The translations under genes were made by a program, and so were the position numbers. 32,688 bases of DNA from Candidatus Beckwithbacteria bacterium (GTDB lineage: Bacteria > Patescibacteriota > Microgenomatia > UBA1400 > UBA1449), in the NCBI GenBank assembly GCA_012798485.1, contig JAAZND010000027.1, positions 1-32,688 on the forward strand, read 5' to 3'. Below, one piece after another: positions 27,199-32,688 of the stretch. Position 1 is the stretch's first letter; every line of letters begins with the position of its first letter. The notes under the pieces are model-generated. The model made no database searches. It was not told the origin of the DNA and saw only the letters and a list, made by a program, of their open reading frames with translations.

Positions 27199-27876
27199 AT
27201 GGCAAATAAAATTATTCTAAAAGCTTATAAAAGAGAATTAGTTGGTAAAAAAGTGAAAAAATTGAGAAAAGAAGGCAAAATTCCTGCCAATATTTATGGG
27301 AAAAACATTGCTTCTCAAGCAATTATGGTTGATCTTCTAGATTTTAAAACTGTTTATAAAAGCGCAGGTGAAACTTCCATTATTAGCCTGCAGCTTGAAA
27401 ATGAAGAAAAAGATAGACCAGTGTTGATCGCTGATCTTCAAGCTCATCCAATTGATAAAAAAGTTTTACATATTGATTTTCGCCAAGTAGATTTGAAAGA
27501 AAAAATTACTGCCAATATTCCACTTGAATTTGTAGGGAAAGCTCCAGCCGAAACGCTGGGGGCTTCTATTGTACCTATCAGACAAGAAGTTGAAGTCGAA
27601 GCCTTACCAACCGATTTGCCAGAGAAATTTGAAGTGGATTTAAGCAAGTTGACAGAAATTGGTCATACCCTAACTGTTAAAGATTTGGTAGTAGATACTG
27701 CTAAAGTCAAAATTTTAACAGAAGAAGGGGAAGTTTTAGTTAAAGCTGAGGAACAAAAAGAAGAAGTGGTGGAGGAAGCTCCAGCAGAGGCTACTACCGA
27801 AGAAGGCGCTGAAAAAGTCGGTGAAGAGGTAAAGAAGGAAGGAACTAAAGAAGAAGCCAAACAAGAAACTAAATAA
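27199..27876 (+). CDS. rplY: 50S ribosomal protein L25/general stress protein Ctc, with acidic tail
   Basis: KRELVGKKVKKLRKEGKIPANIYGKN; TL5-like C-terminal domain; Glu/Ala/Lys-rich tail. Confidence 0.93.
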   Translation: MANKIILKAYKRELVGKKVKKLRKEGKIPANIYGKNIASQAIMVDLLDFKTVYKSAGETSIISLQLENEEKDRPVLIADLQAHPIDKKVLHIDFRQVDLKEKITANIPLEFVGKAPAETLGASIVPIRQEVEVEALPTDLPEKFEVDLSKLTEIGHTLTVKDLVVDTAKVKILTEEGEVLVKAEEQKEEVVEEAPAEATTEEGAEKVGEEVKKEGTKEEAKQETK

Positions 27877-27898
27877 TAAAAATTGCTTTGAATTTTTT

Positions 27899-27925
27899 AA
27901 AACCCCGCTTTAGCGGGGTTTTTTA
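27899..27925 (+). terminator. Rho-independent terminator
   Basis: AAAACCCCGCTTTAGCGGGGTTTTTT. Confidence 0.92.
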
Positions 27926-28744
27926 TTGGCAAATGTGTAAATACTGATCTTCGATTTGAGGGTTAAGCCATTTGACTAAAGTGATTGTTTGTTGACAATT
28001 GCTTGTCTGCTTTAGCTCTGACTCAAGCTTAGCTTTTTGTAAAAGCAAGGTCAGAGAATATGGGTATTTTCCTAATTTTTGATCAATTTCTGCCAAAAGT
28101 TTTTTTTGTCTGGGGATAAACTCGACCAAATTGATTGTTTGTTGCATTTTTTTTTCAAAAAAAATATTCAGATAAAATTTTTTTAAAAACTGATTTTGTT
28201 GTTTGCCAATCTTGAGGAATTGTTGTGCTAGTTCTGCTTGTCCAAAATTCAAACTTTGAGAAGCAAAATCAAAAGAGCTGGAAGGCAAGGAAGGAAAAAA
28301 GTTTAAGTTTTGAATTTCCTGCTTAAAAGGTTGCTGGGCAAGTCGATTATTTAAAACAAAAAGATTAAGAAAGTAAGAAGACAAAAAGAAAGTAATTAAA
28401 AAATAAAAACGATAATGCCAAGTAAAATGCAGGATTTTCCTGCCCATCTTTTTGAATAAATATTTGAGAGTTTTGTAAATTTTTAAACAAAACAGATTTG
28501 CCTTTTTCAATAATTTAACAAAAAGAACTTGCAGATATTGATAAATTTTAAAATTTTTGTGAATCTGTTCTTTAAAGGACTCGGATTTTTCTAGTAAGAT
28601 TTTTTTACTATAAAGAAGTAAATTTTTAATTTTTTTTAAAAACAATTTAATGTTTTGTTGATAATATAAGATTTTTTCTTTTTGAACTTCTGTTTTTTGC
28701 TGCTGTTTTTTAATTTCGGCAATAATTTCTCTTCGATTTTTCAT
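27923..28744 (-). CDS. Hypothetical membrane protein with coiled-coil N-terminus
   Basis: Lys/Gln-rich N-terminus, one central TM, helical C-terminal part. Confidence 0.6.
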   Translation of the reverse strand: MKNRREIIAEIKKQQQKTEVQKEKILYYQQNIKLFLKKIKNLLLYSKKILLEKSESFKEQIHKNFKIYQYLQVLFVKLLKKANLFCLKIYKTLKYLFKKMGRKILHFTWHYRFYFLITFFLSSYFLNLFVLNNRLAQQPFKQEIQNLNFFPSLPSSSFDFASQSLNFGQAELAQQFLKIGKQQNQFLKKFYLNIFFEKKMQQTINLVEFIPRQKKLLAEIDQKLGKYPYSLTLLLQKAKLESELKQTSNCQQTITLVKWLNPQIEDQYLHICQ

Positions 28745-28759
28745 GTTAATAAGGGTTTT

Positions 28760-29458
28760 TTAAGCTCCCCTTCGGCGTTCTCTTTGACTATAATCTGCTA
28801 AAATTTGATCAAGTTCTTGAGTAGTTAAATCCGGCATAAGAGTTTGGGTAAAACTAAGCTCACTATATTGATTTTGCCATGATAAAAATCCAGAAAGTCT
28901 TTGTTCTCCGCCAGTGCGAATAATTAAATCAGGATCGGGCACAGAAGCAGTATCTAAAAATTGGACAAAATCTTCTTCAGTTAAGTTTTCAATATTACTT
29001 TGATCATATTTACCAGACTTGATCATTTTTTTGATTGCTCTTACGATTTCATCTCTACCGCCATAATTAAGCGCAATTGTCACTGTTAGTTTAGTATTTT
29101 GCGCTGATGCTTGAGCTTTCTCATTAATAGCTTTGACAAGATCTGTTGGGATTTTGGACAAATCACCGATAGTTTGTAATTTAATTCCTGCCTGATTGTA
29201 TTTGTCAGCATTTCTTTGAGTTAGTTCTTTTAAAATTGTAAAAATAGCGTTAGCAAAATCCTGACCTCTTTTCCAGTTTTCAGTTGAAAAAGCCCAGAAA
29301 GTGAGATAAGGAATGCCTAAGTTAAGGCAGTGAAAAATAAGCTCATCAATTTTTTGATTAGCCACAAATTTGTGACCAGCAATAACGGGTAGTCCTTGTT
29401 TTTGTGCCCAACGGCGATTACCATCGACAATAAAAGCAATATGTTTGGGATAGTTCAA
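28760..29458 (-). CDS. uppS: Isoprenyl transferase (undecaprenyl diphosphate synthase-like)
   Basis: HIAFIVDGNRRWAQKQGLP, LTFWAFSTENWKR, DLIIRTGGEQRLSGFLSWQNQYSEL. Confidence 0.93.
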   Translation of the reverse strand: MNYPKHIAFIVDGNRRWAQKQGLPVIAGHKFVANQKIDELIFHCLNLGIPYLTFWAFSTENWKRGQDFANAIFTILKELTQRNADKYNQAGIKLQTIGDLSKIPTDLVKAINEKAQASAQNTKLTVTIALNYGGRDEIVRAIKKMIKSGKYDQSNIENLTEEDFVQFLDTASVPDPDLIIRTGGEQRLSGFLSWQNQYSELSFTQTLMPDLTTQELDQILADYSQRERRRGA

Positions 29459-29509
29459 AGTAAATGGCTAAATTGTCAAATTGTTAATTTATTTAACTTA
29501 TTTTACAAT

Positions 29510-30256
29510 TTAAAAACCTAGATTTAAGCCACCAATATATTGAATAATCTGCATGAGCCAGAAAGAGACAAAGATAATGATGAAACCAATTATAGCAGAG
29601 GTAAGAGTTTTTTGTCCCTTTTCTATTTTTTCTTGATTACCAGCAGAGGTAAGAAGATTAAAACCAGAGAAAAGGATAAGTAAAAACAAAACTACTCCAG
29701 CAATAGCTAAGAAGTATTTAAAGACAATAGAAATCACATTTCCTAGATTTCCATATTTTGTGCTAATTGAATCTGAAAGCTCAGAAATTTTAAAACTAGA
29801 AGAGGAACCTTTATTGTCATATTGAGGAGCTGGCTCAATATCTGAAGTTTTTGTTATAGGTCCAGCAGCAAATCCATCCTTTATTTTTGTATCATCTTGT
29901 TTTGTATTGATGTTTTTAGGATAAAAGTAGACTTGATATGTATTGTCTTTGTAGTAACAAGTAGCTTTACTATAATCATTATTAGAAAAGCCTGTTTCTG
30001 CCGTAACCCAATCTTTAAAATTGGGTGATTCTCTACATTCTTTTTCTGTTTTACTTAAACTAGCATCTTCTAAAATTGGCAAATTACACGATCCTTCTAG
30101 ACATTTTAAACCATTATTACAAGTTCCAGAAGAAAAAGTTCCAATAGAATAGCAACATGGTTGGCTTTCCCCACCACAATCTGCAGCATAGAGCACTTTA
30201 TCAAAAATGATAAATAAACAAATGAGGATAATTGGTAAAAAAATGAATTTGTTCAT
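29510..30256 (-). CDS. TrbC/VirB2-like two-TM domain protein with Cys-rich N-terminal ectodomain
   Basis: Start set at 30256 (MNKFIFLPIILIC signal peptide); C-terminal KYFLAIAGVVLFLLILFSGFNLLTSAGNQEKIEKGQKTLTSAIIGFIIIFVSFWLMQIIQYIGGLNLGF. Confidence 0.75.
   Translation of the reverse strand: MNKFIFLPIILICLFIIFDKVLYAADCGGESQPCCYSIGTFSSGTCNNGLKCLEGSCNLPILEDASLSKTEKECRESPNFKDWVTAETGFSNNDYSKATCYYKDNTYQVYFYPKNINTKQDDTKIKDGFAAGPITKTSDIEPAPQYDNKGSSSSFKISELSDSISTKYGNLGNVISIVFKYFLAIAGVVLFLLILFSGFNLLTSAGNQEKIEKGQKTLTSAIIGFIIIFVSFWLMQIIQYIGGLNLGF
29529..29668 (-). repeat. 140-bp exact direct repeat, copy 1
   Basis: Identical by eye to 31301-31440. Confidence 0.92.
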
Positions 30257-30260
30257 AAGC

Positions 30261-31205
30261 TTAGAATCCAGGTATTTGTAATATTTGTACACCAATTAAT
30301 TTAAGCAAAAAGATAGCAAAAATAATAAAGAGCAAACCACTAACAGCAGAGAAAATGGTATCCTTGGCTTTATTAATATTTTCTGGATTACCAGTGGAGG
30401 TGATCAAAGAAATACCACCCATAACAATAAGAAGAAAAGCTATGCCTCCACCAATACCAACAGCAAAAGTCAAAAGCCAGTTAATAAATCCTCTTGGTTC
30501 ATAAGGCAGACAACCTAGAGCAGTTTTAATACCTGCGCCATATGAATTAGAACAGTTTTGAACATAAATCTTCATCGGGTCTATGGCTTGTCTACAGTCA
30601 CAGGTTGGTTTTCCATCAGAATCAATATTTGTGACAGCTTCCAATACATTAGGACATCGATTATTTTTATCACAAGATTGAATAATATCTTTAGATAAAC
30701 ATTTTTCAGTTGTTGGATCATAAATCATTCCTTTGGCTTCACATTGTTCTTTTTTTGAATTTTTAATACATTTACCGTATCCTCCAGAAGAATTCCCCCC
30801 ACTAGAAGTATTACATACTAAATCTGAGCTTTTGCAAAAAGGAGCTGCTGGACAACAATCACTTCCTTCCTTGATTCCACAATTATTAGTTGATGAGTTT
30901 TTAGGTTTACATATGTTTCCTTCACAATATTCAGTCGAATTGTCACATTGATCTTCAAATATTGATAAATTTTCAAGCTGACAATCTGCATACATACCAA
31001 GATCTATATATTTACTGATTTGGCAACCATTTCCATTGTCTGTGGGGACTAAAGGAATTTGACATATCGATGGGTTAGTATTCTCTGGTTTGGATGATGC
31101 TTGAAAGTATGATGGGCAGCAATCTTTTGCTAAAATACCCTGCTTAAAAAAAAATATAAAGGTAAAGATAAATAAAAAAACAAAAAATATTTTTATACTT
31201 TTCAT
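30261..31205 (-). CDS. TrbC/VirB2-like two-TM domain protein with Cys-rich N-terminal ectodomain
   Basis: Start set at 31205 (MKSIKIFFVFLFIFTFIFFF signal) because the longer ORF overlaps the upstream gene; C-terminal INWLLTFAVGIGGGIAFLLIVMGGISLITSTGNPENINKAKDTIFSAVSGLLFIIFAIFLLKLIG. Confidence 0.75.
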   Translation of the reverse strand: MKSIKIFFVFLFIFTFIFFFKQGILAKDCCPSYFQASSKPENTNPSICQIPLVPTDNGNGCQISKYIDLGMYADCQLENLSIFEDQCDNSTEYCEGNICKPKNSSTNNCGIKEGSDCCPAAPFCKSSDLVCNTSSGGNSSGGYGKCIKNSKKEQCEAKGMIYDPTTEKCLSKDIIQSCDKNNRCPNVLEAVTNIDSDGKPTCDCRQAIDPMKIYVQNCSNSYGAGIKTALGCLPYEPRGFINWLLTFAVGIGGGIAFLLIVMGGISLITSTGNPENINKAKDTIFSAVSGLLFIIFAIFLLKLIGVQILQIPGF

Positions 31206-31281
31206 AATTATTTTAAAAACACAAAATTTGTATATCTGATATGTTAATTTTACTGGAACTAAGCTTAAGAAGCAATGTGTT

Positions 31282-32679
31282 TTAAAAACCAAGGTTAAGT
31301 CCACCAATATATTGAATAATCTGCATGAGCCAGAAAGAGACAAAGATAATGATGAAACCAATTATAGCAGAGGTAAGAGTTTTTTGTCCCTTTTCTATTT
31401 TTTCTTGATTACCAGCAGAGGTAAGAAGATTAAAACCAGAAAAGAGCATAAGAAGGAATAAAATAATTCCGGTAAAGCCCAAAAAATATTTAAAAACAGC
31501 AGAAACTACAGCCCCTAGATTTTCATATTTTGCATTGATGGGATCTGAAAGATTTGAAATAGAAAAATTGGAATTATTTCCTGATGAATTATTTTTCAAT
31601 CCCTCGATGCGATTATTTAATTCCTGAGAATGAGGATTCAGACTTTGAGATTCTTTAGCTAGAGAACTAGCATTACCTTGATGATTAGTTGTGGAACCTT
31701 TTGAAGAAGTTGTATTACCTCCAGTACCTTTGTTATATGGGGAGTAATCATAAGGTTTAGCTAGAGAGCTGGCGTTGCCAGTATAAACAGAAGCTTCTGT
31801 TGTTAGTGATTCTCTATTTCCATTTTTATAATAAGGAGAATAATAGGCATTTTCATAATAACAGACTTGTTGAGATTCTATAAATTGTCCATCAGTAGCT
31901 ATACATGTTTCTTCAATTGACATTTGCTTGATTAGATTAGGGTTATTTATAGCATCATCCCCTGGATAATCAGGAGTCCCAGTAGTATAAAAACAAATTC
32001 CCTCAGAGATAAATCCTCCAGTTAAAGCACATAAGGCTTCATCAGAAATAATCATAGGTCCTGGATAGCTTGTCCCCGCCTTGCTATAATTATTAGGGAT
32101 TTCTTGGGCTATACTGGTTAGATCTTCTTGGATATCAACTTCCTCTTCCGGTAAAAGTTGAATGGTTTCCAATGGATTTATACTTGAGTAATCTACTGTG
32201 TTTTGGATTGTTTCAAGATTTATCAGTCTATATGGAGCAAGACATCCTTGTCCCGCCACCCATATTTTATTATTTTGTTGACAAGTATTGCTTAGATTTT
32301 GTCCAATATCTGAATTATACTCAAAAATATCAAGGCTATTTATTGTTATGTCAGTATTTGTATCGTTTTGAAAAGTGAGACTGTTTTGATAGACACAGTT
32401 ATTGTTTTCCAAAACACCTTTTTCACAAGTGCCGTTGGTAGGGTAATAGAGAGTGTTGCATTCAAGAGTATATTCATTCTGGGTAAGACCTTGAGAAAAG
32501 AATAGCTCACCATTTTCACTAATACAGTTTTGACTAAAGTTGGCGATATATTGATTGATAGGATCAGAGAAAGCTAAAATTTTTTCATCAGTTAGAATAA
32601 GAAAAATATTAAATAAAAAAAATAACACAATAAATATGCTGACATGTTTAATTTGTGTTGTGATTTTTTGATTGTTCAT
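31282..32679 (-). CDS. TrbC/VirB2-like two-TM domain protein with long N-terminal ectodomain
   Basis: Signal-like N-terminus; C-terminal VFKYFLGFTGIILFLLMLFSGFNLLTSAGNQEKIEKGQKTLTSAIIGFIIIFVSFWLMQIIQYIGGLNLGF. Confidence 0.75.
   Translation of the reverse strand: MNNQKITTQIKHVSIFIVLFFLFNIFLILTDEKILAFSDPINQYIANFSQNCISENGELFFSQGLTQNEYTLECNTLYYPTNGTCEKGVLENNNCVYQNSLTFQNDTNTDITINSLDIFEYNSDIGQNLSNTCQQNNKIWVAGQGCLAPYRLINLETIQNTVDYSSINPLETIQLLPEEEVDIQEDLTSIAQEIPNNYSKAGTSYPGPMIISDEALCALTGGFISEGICFYTTGTPDYPGDDAINNPNLIKQMSIEETCIATDGQFIESQQVCYYENAYYSPYYKNGNRESLTTEASVYTGNASSLAKPYDYSPYNKGTGGNTTSSKGSTTNHQGNASSLAKESQSLNPHSQELNNRIEGLKNNSSGNNSNFSISNLSDPINAKYENLGAVVSAVFKYFLGFTGIILFLLMLFSGFNLLTSAGNQEKIEKGQKTLTSAIIGFIIIFVSFWLMQIIQYIGGLNLGF
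31301..31440 (-). repeat. 140-bp exact direct repeat, copy 2
   Basis: Identical by eye to 29529-29668. Confidence 0.92.
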
Positions 32680-32688
32680 AATTTTTTC

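Noticed and set aside
24456-27860. Minus ORFs 24456-24665, 26493-26675, 27444-27647, 27663-27860
   Set aside because: Antisense to the SDR-DUF4012 fusion and L25; low-complexity translations
30733-32378. ORFs 30733-30951(+), 30818-31000(-), 32172-32378(+)
   Set aside because: Shadow ORFs of the VirB2-like genes
1-32688. CRISPR array
   Set aside because: No regularly spaced repeats or cas-like ORFs seen

Overview
AT-rich bacterial chromosomal window that looks like a Candidate Phyla Radiation (Patescibacteria) genome. That assignment is inference from DUF4012, PrgI/VirB4 and VirB2-like membrane proteins, split transketolase and compact gene order. It carries a classic oriC neighbourhood (dnaN-dnaA / rpmH-rnpA-yidC-jag with DnaA boxes) and central carbon genes (pgk, rpe-like, split transketolase, PfkB kinase). 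It also has envelope genes (flippase, O-antigen ligase-like, uppS) and two clusters of T4SS-like genes. The most interesting locus is 6481-9466. Two separate leaders there match the fluoride (crcB) riboswitch architecture, each with a terminator overlapping the pseudoknot strand. They face inward and control a dynamin-like GTPase plus small membrane protein operon, and a convergent prenyltransferase/cyclase-toroid-like protein. No CrcB/Fluc or EriC-F is in the window, so this is a candidate undescribed fluoride-responsive membrane system. Other notable items: a T-box leader in front of an Asp/Glu racemase gene broken by a frameshift and an IS30-like element; an initiator-type tRNA-like gene with atypical D and T arms; a 140-bp exact repeat between two VirB2-like genes; and an epimerase-DUF4012 fusion lacking the catalytic Tyr.
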